A stretch of 64,000 bases of DNA from Sporothrix humicola (Eukaryota; Ascomycota; Sordariomycetes; Ophiostomatales; Ophiostomataceae), in NCBI GenBank assembly GCA_021396245.1, contig WNYE01000007.1, forward strand, positions 186,001 to 250,000, in the 5' to 3' direction. Below the pieces are notes generated by a model. It was not told the origin of the DNA. It ran no database searches and was given only the letters and a program-made list of their open reading frames with translations. This document shows positions 1-11,038 of the stretch, one piece after another (position 1 is the first letter of the stretch; each line of letters starts with the position of its first letter). Both the position numbers and the translations under genes were made by a program.

Positions 1-2791
1 GACGCTGCAGGGCGAGAAGGGTGGCGCCACAGTTGGCGATGACTACGAATCGCCAGCCCAATACGACAAGTTTATGATTGTGGCCACCGAAGACGAGGAA
101 GGCTTTGAGCGGTCAGATGTATATGCCGTCACAGGTACCGGCTTTGAAAAGCTTACCGGCACAGAGTTTGAGCCGGAAGCTGGGTCGACTGTGCACGCCG
201 GCACAATGGGCAAGCACAAGCGCATCATCCAAGTGCTCAAGTCCGAAGTGCGGTGCTACGATGGAGGTGAGTACATCAGAGTTTTCAATGCACTTTTGTT
301 TAATCTACTAACGTGTCAGACCTCGGTTTATCACAGATCCTTCCTATGGTGGATGAGGACACTGGCGCCGAGCCCAAGATCCTGAGCGCAAGCATCACAG
401 ACAAGTACCTGTTGGTGATCCGCGACGACGCGAGCGCATTTGTGGCAGAGATGAATAAGGACTTTGAGCTTGAAGAAATTGAGCGTGAAGACGAGACTCT
501 GTCGTCAACAAAATGGGCAACGGGCTGTCTTTACAACGACACAACGGGGGCCTTTTCCGACAACATCAACGGTTCCGACAACATCCTCATGTTCCTGCTC
601 AGCGAAGCAGGACAGTTCCATGTAAGACAACTGCCAGCCTACCCTGAGAGTGTCCGTAAACTAACACGCCGCTAGATCTACTCTGTGCCCTCTCTGAAGC
701 AGCTCTATGTTGCAGACGGTCTCTGCTACACCCCTCCTCTCTTGTCGGCAGACTATACGGCTAGGCGCGGCACGACGAAAGAAGAGCTAACGGAGCTTCT
801 GGTGGCCGACCTCGGCGACACTGTCTCCAAATCACCGTATCTCATTTTGCGGCACGCCAACGACGACTTGACCATCTACCAGCCGATCCGGCCAAACACG
901 GCCGCAGCATCAGACCAGTCAGCGAAGAGCCTCCGTTTCTTGAAGATACCAAACATTGCTTTTGCAAAGGCTTCCCCAGAGGACACTGCTTCTCCACCAG
1001 CACAAGACGGCGAGAGCCCTGCTGCTCGCAGCATGCCACTCCGCGCCTTTGACAGCATTGGCGGTTACAGCACTGTCTTTTTGCCTGGTGCGTCACCCAG
1101 CTTTGTGCTCAAGTCGGCCAAGTCGTCGCCCAAGGTGCTCAACCTGCAGGGCACGGCGGTGCGCAGTCTCAGTTCGTTCCACACACAAGGCTCCGAGCGC
1201 GGCTTCATCTATGTCGACGTCAAGGGTGCCAGCCGTGTTTGTTCTCTGCCGACCAACACCAACTTTGCTGAGCTCGGTGTGTGTGTCCGCAAAGTCCCAC
1301 TCAACGTCGACGCCAACACAGTCGCCTACCACCCGCCATCGCAAGTGTACGCCGTGGGTGCCAGCACCCTCGTGGACTTTGAGCTGCCCAAGGACGACAC
1401 CCACCGCGCCGAGTGGGCCAAGGAGAACATTACGTTCAAGCCGCAGGTCGAGCAGGGCCAGCTGCAGCTGATCAGCCCTGTGAGCTGGACGGTGATTGAC
1501 ACGGCCGAGATGGAACAGTTCGAGGTGATCATGTGCGTCAAGACGCTGAACCTCGAAGTGTCCGAGGCAACCAACGAGCGCAAGCAGCTGGTGACGGTGG
1601 GCACGGCCATTTCGCGCGGCGAGGACCTGGCCATCAGGGGCCGTGTCTACGTGTTTGACGTGGTCACCGTTATTCCCGAGCCGGGCCGCCCCGAAACCAA
1701 CCGCAAGCTCAAGCTGGTGGCCAAGGAGGACATCCCGCGCGGTGCTGTGACAGCACTGTCCGAAATTGGCACGCAGGGACTGATGCTCGTGGCGCAGGGC
1801 CAAAAGTGTTTGGTGCGCGGCCTCAAGGAGGACGGCACCCTTTTGCCGGTGGCGTTTATGGATATGAACTGCTACGTCACGAGCGTCAAGGAGCTGCCGG
1901 GCACGGGCCTGTGCGTGATGGCAGACGCGTTCAAGGGCGTGTGGTTCACGGGCTACACCGAAGAGCCGTACAAGATGATTCTGTTTGGCAAGAGCAACAC
2001 GCGGCTGGGAGCGATCAATGTCGACCTGTTGCCGGACGGCAAGGAGCTGTTTATCGTGGCGACCGACGGCGAAGGCAACCTGCACGTCCTACAGTTTGAT
2101 CCTGAGCGTGAGTACCCTCTATGCCTGCTGACTTTTTTTCTTTCTTTATTTATACCATTGGACACTAACGTTTTTAGACCCCAAATCTCTACAGGGCCAC
2201 CTGCTTCTGCACCGGGCCACGTTCTGCACAGGCGCCCACTTTGCCACCAGCTCCATCCTGCTACCGTCGACGTCTCCTCACGATGACGGGGTCAATGGTG
2301 CTTCGGCAACCAACGGCCTTGCCAATGGAAATGGACATGAAAACGGCGACTCTGAAGAAAACGGCAATGGCAACGGCATGCAGGTCGACGCCGACGACGA
2401 GCACCAGGCCGGTCACCCGCCGCCACAACACTTGCTGTTTGCCAGCCCCACTGGCGTTCTGGCTTCAATGGCGCCGCTCTCCGAGTCAGAATACCGCCGG
2501 CTGTCGTCCCTGGCGGCTCAACTCACCACAACGTTAACCCACACTGCCGGCCTCAACCCCAAGGGCTACCGCCTGGCAGCCGGTGCAGCCGACGACGCGG
2601 CCATTGACGCGCCCGGTGTTGATGCCGCCGTCGGCCGCAGTGTTGTGGACGGTGCGATGCTGGCCAGATGGGCCGAGCTGGGGTCGGGCCGGAAGAGCGA
2701 GATTGCCGGCCGCGTGGGCTTTGCGAGTGCACTGGATGTGCGGGCAGCCCTCGAGGGTGTCCTTGGCTGGTCGCGGATGTCGTACTTTTAA
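1..2791 (+). CDS. cft1: Cleavage and polyadenylation factor subunit Cft1 (CPSF160-like), C-terminal part
   Basis: This is the 3' part of the large subunit of the nuclear pre-mRNA 3'-end cleavage and polyadenylation complex, a WD/beta-propeller scaffold that contacts RNA. Four exons join in one frame: <2–266, 320–621, 676–2107 and 2178–2791. The introns are GT–AG, 53–70 bp, and the first has the branch site TACTAAC at 306–312. The joined product has about 870 residues; full-length family members have roughly 1400, so the N-terminal part lies left of the window. Family hallmarks are GDLGLSQILPM across the first junction, YSVPSLKQLYVADG after the second, and the CPSF_A block SPVSWTVIDTAEMEQFEVI near 1471–1530 followed by RGRVYVFDVV. 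The last exon carries an Asn/Gly/Glu-rich acidic insert (about 2281–2430) before the conserved C-terminus. The stop is TAA at 2789–2791. The family call is firm. Confidence 0.93.
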
Positions 2792-4131
2792 TTGACATCT
2801 GAGGAAAATGTCTAGTTATTTTTGGTTTATTTTTTGTAGAATAGTGTTTACTTAGGAATGGTAATGTGAAATAAAAGCGATCAGAAGACAAGAGGTCAAC
2901 TGTGTGAGGTATCTATTGGGTTGCACATGTGTTATCAAGGTTGGCGCTTGCTTCATCAACGTAATATTGCATCTACCTACTCTCAGACCTTGTACGGTCT
3001 GTTTCTTTTCTCTCGTATCGCTTCTTATGATTTCTTTCCATTGCTTTTTTCATATATTTCTTGTTGCAATTTTATTCTCAAAAAATAAAATAAAACAAGC
3101 ACAAAACGACTCGTATCCACTTCAGTTGTTCTCAAAGCCCTCACGTAAAACGCAAAATGTCTAACCTGTGAGAATAATGAAATATAAAAATAACCACAAA
3201 AATTGTAAACTAAAAATCTCGTCATAATTCCTTGTCGATATCACTGATCATAATTGGTGATGTCGCTGCATCGACGGCAGCCTGCTTCTGTGGTGGTCAG
3301 TACCTGCCTTATGATTGGCTCCTTCCCAGTTTGTCTGTTGACAAGATCGGCGCTAGACCATTTTGGGCGTTTCCGGAAAATTTAGTGTCCCCCCGCATGA
3401 ATTGGAAAGAAGGGTCAAAAATTAATTCGTTGGTAAAAAGGAAGGGACGAAGGACATTAAAATCTCAATCGCGCGAAACAGACGCGAAAAGGGGCACAAA
3501 GGGGAAACTAAAGAGCCACAAGGCGCGTGTTTCTGACGAGACATGCCACTTTAACGACAGGCTCCTCTTTTTTCTTGCTCTGTGCTTTTGCGCCTTGCAT
3601 TCTTGATTACGTCTTTTTGCTATTCGCTTCTCGTTTTCGAGAGTGGGGGTGTTTTCTTGCGCCGTCGTCTCTCTTGTCCTTCATTTGCCCTTTTCGCCCT
3701 TTTGGCCTTTTTTTTTGCTGAGTTGGCATCTTCTTGTCTATTTGTTTTGTTGAACGAAGCATTGCTGCCCGCAATTGCTCGAGCTTCACCGTGTTTTCAT
3801 CTTTGATCTTTGATCTTTCCGACCCTCTGGAGCGAAGGTGATACCACAGCCTTGCGTCACTCTCCACATTGGCCTTCCTTTTCGAGACCAACCCCCCTCC
3901 CACTTCAGCTCCCAAAAGGTATGTGTTATCTTCTTTTCGGGACCCATTGTCATTGCCACGCAGATTCGCGGAGGACCCCGTCTGTCCCCCACCGTGGCAT
4001 CCAGCATCTATGATCTTGCATCTTGCATGTCCCTCTACCTTGCGCCCGTCTAACATCATTTGAGGTTCAAGACTGCCGACATCCTCGTCGCAGAATCGAT
4101 CGCATATCTTCCTCTTACAACAGCTCCCACA
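2792..4131. other. Intergenic: 3' flank of cft1 and promoter/leader of the next gene
   Basis: No supportable gene. The left part is AT-rich 3' flank. The right part (about 3540–3790) is pyrimidine-rich on the plus strand, as expected for a promoter and leader of the gene starting at 4132. Short open frames here overlap in several phases and show no protein-like pattern. Confidence 0.6.
2870..2875 (+). promoter_or_regulatory. Putative polyadenylation signal of the cft1 gene
   Basis: AATAAA lies 79 bases after the cft1 stop codon, in an AT-rich 3' flank. Position and sequence fit a poly(A) signal; fungal signals are loose, so this is suggestive only. Confidence 0.4.
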
Positions 4132-5649
4132 ATGTCGTGGATTGCAGCAAGCGGCGCGCAACGAGCGGCCGCTGCAGCCTGCTATGGCTGTCTCGTGAAC
4201 GGCGCGGCTCCGGCTGCGGTGGCCGCGCGCCATTCTCATTCTAGATCGTCGTCGCTGTCGTCGCCTTCTCCCGCTGTCTCTGTTGCCCCAGCCTCGGTCC
4301 GCTTTGCCTCTTCGACCTCCTCCACGACAAAACCCCGCGCAACACGCGCCTCGCGCGCTACGTCATCGGCTGCCGCGACAGCCGCTCCCTCTGTCACCGA
4401 GGCCGTGCAGACAACGACAAGAAAACGGGCGAGCAGCAAAACGGCTGCAGCTGCGGCCGCAGCGGTTGTGGCAGACGGAGAAGCTCCAGCAGCGCCAGTC
4501 AAGGCGACGCGGGGCAGAAAGAAGAAGGAGGTTGTGGAGGCAGAGGCGGCAGCTGCCGCAGAGGCGGGTGAAGCAGCACCGGCGCCGGCCAAGAAAACGA
4601 GAGCAACCAAGACGACCGCCACAGCGACGGCCAAGACGACATTAACGAGAAAGAAGGCTGCGGCTGCAGCTGTGACAGAATCGGAGCCGGAAGCTGCTGC
4701 ACCGGCACCTGAACCAGTCAAGGCCGCAGAGCCTGTTAAAGAGGCAGCGGCCGTCAAGGCGGCACCTCCTAAAGCAGCACCGATCAGAGCCGCACCCGTC
4801 AACGCAGCAGCGCCGATAGCACCTGCACCAGCTAAGCCTGCGGCCCCCATCAAACCCGCGACTCCTTTCAAGCCTGCTGCCGCTGCCGCTCCAGCTGCGC
4901 CCGCGAGCTCAACAACCGCACGGAAGACGACCGCTGCTGCACCGAAGAAGGCAGCTGCCCCTGCGACACCAACAGCTGCTTCTGCTACACCGGCACCTCG
5001 TTTTGCTGCCGCTTCGAAGCCTGCACCTCCGCCTCCATCGCCGACTGCCAAGCCAAATCCCTACAACGTCACCAGCCAGGAAGAGGCATTGGCTGAGCTC
5101 AAGCGTCTGCGCCAGGCTGCTTCGCCGCCGACGACACCCCGCCCCCCGCCCATGTCGGCCGCTGCGGCTCGCGCGACAGCTGCAGCTATGGCCTCGGCGG
5201 TCCCATCATCCTCGTCGTCGAGAGAGCCGAGAGCCCGTCTTACTCTGACGGCCGAGGAAAAGGAACCCTTTGACGACGGTCCGAGCCATGGCCACGGCGG
5301 CGGCGCCACGGCCGTGCCCAACATTGCCGACACGCCTGAGTACAAGAAGGCGACGCGCCAGTGGACCGCCCTGATTGTCGCCATGCCTATTTTGCTTGTG
5401 ACGTCCTACTACTTGTTTGATCGATGTAAGTGCACTTGTTCATGTTTTTATGTTATCTTTTTGTTCCGTTCTAACAGTTCAGTGGCCCTTGGGAACGTGC
5501 CGACGGATCTGCACGAGTACCGCGAGAAGCTGCAGCGGGCTGTGGACCAGCTGGGCGAGGCTGCCACAACGGTCTTGGGCGGCGAGAACAACCCGACGCC
5601 AGTCAAGAAGGAGAGCGAGTTTGTTCCAGACGATGCCGGCAGGAAGTAA
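4132..5649 (+). CDS. Ala/Pro/Lys-rich, predicted mitochondrial single-pass membrane protein
   Basis: Two exons, 4132–5425 and 5483–5649, are joined by a 57-bp GT–AG intron and give 486 residues. The downstream TTCAG acceptor is chosen because it keeps the frame that reads LALGNVPTDLHEYREKLQ. The ATG at 4132 starts a Ser/Arg/Ala-rich N-terminus lacking acidic residues, typical of a mitochondrial presequence. Residues of about 60–400 are low complexity, with repeated Ala, Pro and Lys (KKAAA- and PAKPAAPIKP-like units). Near residue 410 comes an ordered part: TPEYKKATRQW, a hydrophobic segment TALIVAMPILLVTSYYLF, then a helical charged tail of about 60 residues. I infer an inner-membrane protein with a short tail. 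I do not recognise a named family. The Lys/Ala region resembles histone H1 tails, but the membrane segment argues against a nuclear role. Confidence 0.75.
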   Translation: MSWIAASGAQRAAAAACYGCLVNGAAPAAVAARHSHSRSSSLSSPSPAVSVAPASVRFASSTSSTTKPRATRASRATSSAAATAAPSVTEAVQTTTRKRASSKTAAAAAAAVVADGEAPAAPVKATRGRKKKEVVEAEAAAAAEAGEAAPAPAKKTRATKTTATATAKTTLTRKKAAAAAVTESEPEAAAPAPEPVKAAEPVKEAAAVKAAPPKAAPIRAAPVNAAAPIAPAPAKPAAPIKPATPFKPAAAAAPAAPASSTTARKTTAAAPKKAAAPATPTAASATPAPRFAAASKPAPPPPSPTAKPNPYNVTSQEEALAELKRLRQAASPPTTPRPPPMSAAAARATAAAMASAVPSSSSSREPRARLTLTAEEKEPFDDGPSHGHGGGATAVPNIADTPEYKKATRQWTALIVAMPILLVTSYYLFDRCKCTCSCFYVIFLFRSNSSVALGNVPTDLHEYREKLQRAVDQLGEAATTVLGGENNPTPVKKESEFVPDDAGRK

Positions 5650-6717
5650 TGGACATGGTGGGAAGGGGAGAGGGGAGATGAAAAACGGGGTAATCAGGGA
5701 ACGGGAAGGAAGGATGTATGATACGTTGACGATAACGACCGATCACGACTCTGTTCCTAAACCCATGCTACATAGGAAAATGCGCCGAGCATGCCGCTGC
5801 ATGCTGCGTGTTTTTAGAACATGATACTCGAGAGGACCACGGTCCATCTCGCAACTCCATTCTGACTACAAGACGCCCCGATATTCTGTGATTCTTGGAA
5901 GTGCATCACGAGTAGTCACATCGTGAATACTGTTTTCATATGCAATGACATCACGTGCAGGCGAGTAAGCGATCAAGTCATTGACTGTCTCTGGTCGTCT
6001 CTTGATTAAATAATCCATCTTTCCGGGGATAGTTGGGACGAATGAAAACGTGGAGAATAAGCTAGAAAAGGACCAGAAAAGGCCCATCCTCGCATGCACT
6101 TACACCGTAACTTCATCAGACGCAAAGTGCTACCACGGACAATGAATACGCAGAAGGGTCGAGAGGGTGTTGTTGAGTTTGCGAGGCTGGCACACTCTTT
6201 ATTTTGCTAGTCAAAGTCCCACGAGTCAGGCTGCTCGGTTTCGACGACTCAGGATTCAGAATTTCCCTAGGGGATGCCCGGCTGGCATCGGTTGACCTTT
6301 CCCGGCACCAATAATTGTGGGGACCTGACTTACACAGTGAGTTCTGTGCAACAGAACCTTGTCAAACAAACCGCATCATGAGTTCACACATTGCTGAGAT
6401 ACCGATGCCAGCACACTGGCTCTCATGATGTTTTGAATGATCGATATACAATGTTCTTTTATATGTGCGTATGTACAGTTTAAAACAACAACTAACTAGA
6501 AAATGTATGAAAAATGAACAGGTAAAATGTATGGAAACAAAATGACTGAAAACAAGATAAACCAAAACGAAACAAAACAGAAAAAGCTCTTTTATCTAAA
6601 ATCGTAAAAGTCGATTCGATGTAGATGCATGCCGATGATGGCCAATTCGAACGATGTCCTTTCCTATCTTCACAATCTCCCACTCTCCCTTCTTTGTCTC
6701 AATAGCATCTCCTTCCC
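5650..6717. other. Intergenic between convergent genes, with a possible gene relic
   Basis: This is the space between the 3' ends of the membrane-protein gene and the acyl-CoA ligase gene. Apart from the degraded minus-strand fragment at 5866–6087 I see no gene. The stretch 6460–6600 is AT-rich. Confidence 0.55.
5866..6087 (-). pseudogene. Possible relic of a UstYa/DUF3328-type gene
   Basis: A short minus-strand reading frame starts at ATG 6087 and stops at 5866. It begins with a hydrophobic stretch (GLFWSFSSLFSTFSFV). Then comes AYSPARDVIAYE and, 18 residues later, EYRG. As I recall it, UstYa/DUF3328 proteins have an N-terminal membrane anchor followed by a YSPA-x-D-x-I-x-YE box and a Y-x-G-x-P-S motif. 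The frame stops where the P-S-x-E-x-D-x-x-W continuation should come, and I found no clear continuation in the other frames, so it would be a truncated or decayed copy. A GTAAGT just upstream (about 6104) leaves open that the hydrophobic part is intronic. The assignment rests on one motif and is tentative. Confidence 0.3.
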
Positions 6718-8406
6718 CTACAGCTTCGACTTGCTGCCGGCGGCGCGCTGCTTCATAATCTCGGCAGCGTCGCGCTTGGCCCACTCGCGCATCGTCTTGC
6801 GCTGGATCTTGCCCGACGCCAGCTTCGGCACCTCGTCCACGTAGATCACGCCGCCCGTCAGCCGCTTGTGCTTGGCCACCCGCTTCTCCATCCACTTCTG
6901 GATGTCCTCGGGCGTGACCTTACCCTTGGAAGCCTCGTGGATCGTCACGTACGCCCGCGGGAACTCCTCGCTGTTGAGCGTGATGCCGACAACGGCAGCG
7001 TCGGCAACGTGGTCGTTCTCGAGCAGCACGCCCTCGAGCTCGGCGGGCGCCACCTGCAGGGCGTTGACCTTGATCAGCTCCTTCTTGCGGTCGACGATCC
7101 AGAAGTAGCCCTCCTTGTTGCAGACGGCGATATCGCCCGTCTTGAGCCAGCCGTCGGGCGTCAGGCACTCCTTGGTCGCCTCCTCGTTGCGCCAGTAGCC
7201 CAGGCAGATGTTGGGGCCGCGCACGTGCAGCTCGCCGGGCTCGCCCATCTTGACCTCGTTGCCGTCCTCGTCCACAAGGCGGCACTCGCAGTTGGGGTCC
7301 AGGCGGCCCACGCTGCCCGAGTTGTCCTTGATGCCACCGGGCACGTGGATGGCGCCGCACGTCACCTCCGTCATGCCCCAGCCCTGGTTGATCTGCATGT
7401 TGAACCGGCGCTGGCACTCGTTTTGCAGCTCGCGGCTGAGCGGTGCGGCGCCGCACAGAACGTCGCGCACAGAGCGCAAGTCGTAGCGCTGCGTCTCGGG
7501 CCGCTTGGACAGCATGACCAGGATGGGCGGTGCGATCTGCAGGCTCGTGATCTGGAACTTGCCAATGTTGAACAAAAACTCCTCGTAGCGGAACTCGGTC
7601 ATGATGTAGATGGGCACCCGCAGCTTGATGGCCATCAGGATCGTGTACAGCTGGCCGTACGCGTGGTACAGCGGCAGGAAACCAATCCAGCGCTCCTGCG
7701 GCCGGTCCTTGAAGGCATACGGCTTGTGTGCGTATCGGATGAAAATGGTCTGGTCGACATTGGCGATCAGGTTGGCGTGCGAGACCATGACGCCCTTGGG
7801 CAGGCCCGTCGTGCCGGAGCTGTAGTTGATCGTAGCCACCGTCTTCTTGGACTCGGCCGGCACCAGCTCGGGCCAGTGGTAGCGTGCAGCATCGGCGTCC
7901 GAGCCGGCCAGGCCCTGGCGCCAGTCGACGATACCCTCCACGGGCGTCTTGTTCTCGACATCCGAAAACAAGAAGATGCTGGACTTGGGGATGCCGGCCT
8001 TGCTGGCGCCCTCGAGTGCCGTCTTGACGAGAGTCGGGTGGACGAGCAGGACCTTGGCCTGGGTGTTGGTCATCTGGTGGATGACTTCGGGGACGGTGTA
8101 GCCCGGGTTGGTGCCGCTGAAGATGTAGCCGGCGCCGACGATGCCCAGGTAGGCAACGGGCACGAAGATCTGGTTGGGCGTGAAGATCATGACGACGTCG
8201 CCGCGCTTGAGGCCGAAGCGCTCAAGGCCAAAGGCCAGCTTCTTGACCCATGTCAGGGCCTGGGCAGGCGACAGGTTCTTGCCGACGGGATCACGCGTGT
8301 CGTACCAGAGCGGCTCCTCCTGCGGCTTCTCGTTCTTGGGGAACAGGTAGGAGAGGATGTTCGTCTGGGGAATATCCAGGTCTGGGTAAGGCGATGTGTA
8401 CGGCAT
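6718..8406 (-). CDS. Peroxisomal acyl-CoA ligase, 4-coumarate-CoA-ligase-like (ANL superfamily)
   Basis: This single-exon gene encodes 562 residues, the usual length for the family. It would activate a carboxylic acid with ATP to an acyl-adenylate and transfer it to CoA. ANL motifs are in order: the P-loop YSSGTTGLPKGV at 195–206, QGWGMTE at 341–347, TGDIA at 423–427, the hinge region DRKKELIKV at 439–447, and the catalytic Lys in SGKIQRK at 531–537. The protein ends in Ser-Lys-Leu, a textbook PTS1 signal, so import into peroxisomes is expected. The true substrate cannot be read from the sequence: aryl, terpenoid or fatty acids are all possible. The gene diverges from the short-chain dehydrogenase gene at 10187 across a 1.8-kb shared upstream region and may work with the acyl-CoA dehydrogenase nearby. 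Confidence 0.92.
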   Translation of the reverse strand: MPYTSPYPDLDIPQTNILSYLFPKNEKPQEEPLWYDTRDPVGKNLSPAQALTWVKKLAFGLERFGLKRGDVVMIFTPNQIFVPVAYLGIVGAGYIFSGTNPGYTVPEVIHQMTNTQAKVLLVHPTLVKTALEGASKAGIPKSSIFLFSDVENKTPVEGIVDWRQGLAGSDADAARYHWPELVPAESKKTVATINYSSGTTGLPKGVMVSHANLIANVDQTIFIRYAHKPYAFKDRPQERWIGFLPLYHAYGQLYTILMAIKLRVPIYIMTEFRYEEFLFNIGKFQITSLQIAPPILVMLSKRPETQRYDLRSVRDVLCGAAPLSRELQNECQRRFNMQINQGWGMTEVTCGAIHVPGGIKDNSGSVGRLDPNCECRLVDEDGNEVKMGEPGELHVRGPNICLGYWRNEEATKECLTPDGWLKTGDIAVCNKEGYFWIVDRKKELIKVNALQVAPAELEGVLLENDHVADAAVVGITLNSEEFPRAYVTIHEASKGKVTPEDIQKWMEKRVAKHKRLTGGVIYVDEVPKLASGKIQRKTMREWAKRDAAEIMKQRAAGSKSKL

Positions 8407-10186
8407 TTTGGCGGTGTGAAGAGGACGAGGATGACGGAGAGGTGGTGAGGCGAGAGAGAGAGAGAAAGAGGAAAGGGTATCAAAGGGCGGAGAGAAGAAG
8501 GAAAGGAAAAGAGTCTCTCGTCGTCACGATGTATGAAAAGTAAAGAAAAATGGATGATATAAAAAAGTCGAAGAACAAGGGAAACAGAAAGAAAAGGAAA
8601 CAAAAGAGGCAAAAAGCGTGACGGGAAAAACACAATGGCAAGCCGGCCAGGCAAAAGAAAAGCGAGGTAGCAAAAGGCAAGTTCCCAAACAAGAAAGTCT
8701 AACACTGCTCCCTGTACGGAGTACGGAGTAACTGCGTACTAATACAGTGCGTTCAGAGACAAAATAGAGCCAGAAGGCTAGAAATACACACAGAAAAAGA
8801 AAAGACGGGGGACCAGGCTACTCGCCACGGAAAAGGTACCAGGCAATTGCGGAGGAGAGACGGATCATGGACCCAGCCGCCAGGAAAACGGAGCCAGCTG
8901 GAGATCCGGCAATAGAAGCAACCCCTCCTGAGGATGACAGAAATACTGTGGTAAGAGTAGAATAAAGAGAAGGAATATAATGTAAGCAGGCAAGGCGGAG
9001 TCCTGGAGTGTCGGAGGATCAGAGAGCGAGCTGTCACTGACAGGGGAGAGGGAAGACAGCAAGCAGAGGACAGATGAATTTGATGTGTCCTGTGTGGTCA
9101 GACTGGGTGGCAGGCTGAGGAATATTTTTGGCCTGCAACGTTGGGGAGACTCAGCAGAGTGAGGAGCAACCGGAAGACGGAACAGCCAGCACACAGAAGA
9201 CAAACACAGAAAACTGTCTGCAGCAACGGCCAATCCACTGGGTGCTCACTCGAACAAAACCAGGGACAGCAGTGGAGACCAAAAAAAGGTCCTGAGATCC
9301 ATTGAGAAATTGGAGAAGCCCTCAGCAGGGACGGATGGGCGGGCAGAATGGTTCCTGTGACGGCCAGAGGAGGCCAAATGCCAGTGCAGTGCTTGTCTTG
9401 CTGGCCGACCATCATACTCCGCGTTATGGTTGGGGTTCGATTTGGTGTAAGTGGAGAGGGCTGATCGTCGTTGGTGTTTTGGTGTGAAAGGAGGAGAGAA
9501 GCTACAGATTTGCCCTCGGGACGTCGGAGTTAGGTCGGCTGCGGGGAAAGACAGGGGTAGTTTACAGTGGGAAGGAGGCCGACAGAGCACTGATACGAAG
9601 AAAGAAGGTGCCATGGACTGTGGCTGGAGAAGGCTGGAGGGCTGCACCAAAAGAGAGGCCAAAGACAGAATAAAAGGCAGGAGCGACTGTGTCAGTGTCT
9701 CTTTGTTGACGCTGGGGAAGGAGGCACCGAGGTGCCAAAATTGAGCTGCAAACTAACCGGCAACTGCCACGGTAAGTTGCAGCGGCTGGGACTGGGGAAG
9801 GAGCGACCTGCTGGGTCCGCCGCTGGTGGCGTGCGTGGTAGCGTGCCCCGGCCGCCCCCCATCGCTCGCCCCGGTTTTACTGAATCAACATGTGGAGAGC
9901 CCTCCACTAACACGGCCTGGCCAGCAACAAGCGACGAAAGACAAGAAGGAAAGAGCAAGAGCAGAGAGGGCACTACGGCCGCACCTGCCTGGACCTGGAC
10001 TGGGGAAAAGAGGTTACGCTGCAGCAGGCGCGAAGGACCGTTCTTTCTGCTTTTTAGAGTAGCACAGTTTCATATACATTTCTTTGGCTTCACTTTTGCT
10101 CAATTCATTTATTTTGATTCCTGTCTCTCCCCCTTTCTTTTCCTCCACACTCTCGCCTCCCACCACACCACACACAACCGCCCACC
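8407..10186. other. Divergent promoter region between acyl-CoA ligase and SDR genes
   Basis: 1.78 kb without a supportable gene. The part next to the ligase is purine-rich on the plus strand (a pyrimidine-rich leader of the minus-strand gene). The part just before 10187 is a CT-rich leader ending in a good start context, CCCACCATG. An overlapping double copy of TACGGAGTA is at 8715–8730. Confidence 0.6.
8715..8730 (+). repeat. Overlapping double copy of the TACGGAGTA motif
   Basis: TACGGAGTA occurs at 8715–8723 and again at 8722–8730, sharing two bases. It lies about 310 bp upstream of the acyl-CoA ligase start. It is one of nine exact intergenic copies in the window (see the finding on this motif). 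Confidence 0.8.
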
Positions 10187-11038
10187 ATGTCCGAGCTCCG
10201 CAACTTCGAAAACCTCTTCTCCCTCGAGGGCAAGACCGCCCTCGTCACCGGCGGCTCGCGCGGCCTCGGCCTGCACATGGCCACGGCCTTTTTGCGCGCC
10301 GGTGCTTCTCTGGTGATTGTCACTGCGCGCAAGCTCGAGGGCGAGCAGGGCATCAACCAGGCCGTCGAGCGCCTCAACAAGCTGCCCGGCATCAAGGGCC
10401 GCGCCGTCGGCCTGGCCGCCAACGTCGGCGACAGCGACGCCATTGTCAAGCTGGTCGCCCAGGTCAAGGATCTGGTCGGCACGCGCGGCCTCAACATCCT
10501 GGTGTGCAACGCCGGTGCCTCGTGGGGCTCGAAATTCGAGGATGCGCCGCCGCACTCGTCGGTCAAGATCCTCGACCTCAACGTGCGCGGCATCTTTGAG
10601 CTCGTCCAGAAGAGCTTGCCGCTGATGGAGAGCCGTGCGACGCTCGAGGACCCCGGCCGCGTGATCATTATCTCGTCGACCGCCGGCACCAATGTGCCCC
10701 ACGTCGGCGCCACGGGAACCATCATGTACTCGGTCTCCAAGGCGGCCGCCAACCATCTGGGCCGCAACCTAGCCGTTGAGCTGGGCCCCCGCCACATTAC
10801 CTCCAACGTCATTGCGCCCGGTTTCTTCCCCTCGAAGCTCGCCCAGGGCCTGATCAAGAACCTCGGCGGCGAGGAGGAGCTCAGCAAGGACAACCCGCTT
10901 GGCCGTCTCGGTATCCCGGAGGATATTGCTGGTCTGGCCGTCTTCTTGTCGTCGGCTGCTGGCCGCTACGTCAACGGCGAGGACATCTCGGTTGATGGTG
11001 GTGCACGGTTATCCGCCGGCCGGCTGACGAAGATGTAA
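10187..11038 (+). CDS. Short-chain dehydrogenase/reductase, classical SDR, FabG/RhlG-like
   Basis: A single exon of 283 residues matches the classical SDR length. It would be an NAD(P)(H)-dependent alcohol/ketone oxidoreductase. The cofactor motif TGGSRGLG is at 21–28, NAG at 108–110, the catalytic Ser is in ISST around 162–165, and Tyr181-x3-Lys185 completes the active site (YSVSK). The C-terminal region has IAPGFFPS and a closing VDGG motif, as in 3-oxoacyl-reductase-like fungal enzymes. The start has a strong context (CCCACCATGT). It diverges from the acyl-CoA ligase gene and lies in a run of oxidative enzymes. An alcohol-oxidising or 3-ketoacyl step in the same catabolic route is an inference. 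There is no C-terminal peroxisomal signal (it ends in LTKM). Confidence 0.9.
   Translation: MSELRNFENLFSLEGKTALVTGGSRGLGLHMATAFLRAGASLVIVTARKLEGEQGINQAVERLNKLPGIKGRAVGLAANVGDSDAIVKLVAQVKDLVGTRGLNILVCNAGASWGSKFEDAPPHSSVKILDLNVRGIFELVQKSLPLMESRATLEDPGRVIIISSTAGTNVPHVGATGTIMYSVSKAAANHLGRNLAVELGPRHITSNVIAPGFFPSKLAQGLIKNLGGEEELSKDNPLGRLGIPEDIAGLAVFLSSAAGRYVNGEDISVDGGARLSAGRLTKM

Noticed and set aside
4236..5051. 271-codon frame antisense to the Ala-rich protein gene
   Set aside because: It mirrors the GC-rich Ala codons of the real gene and has no features of its own.
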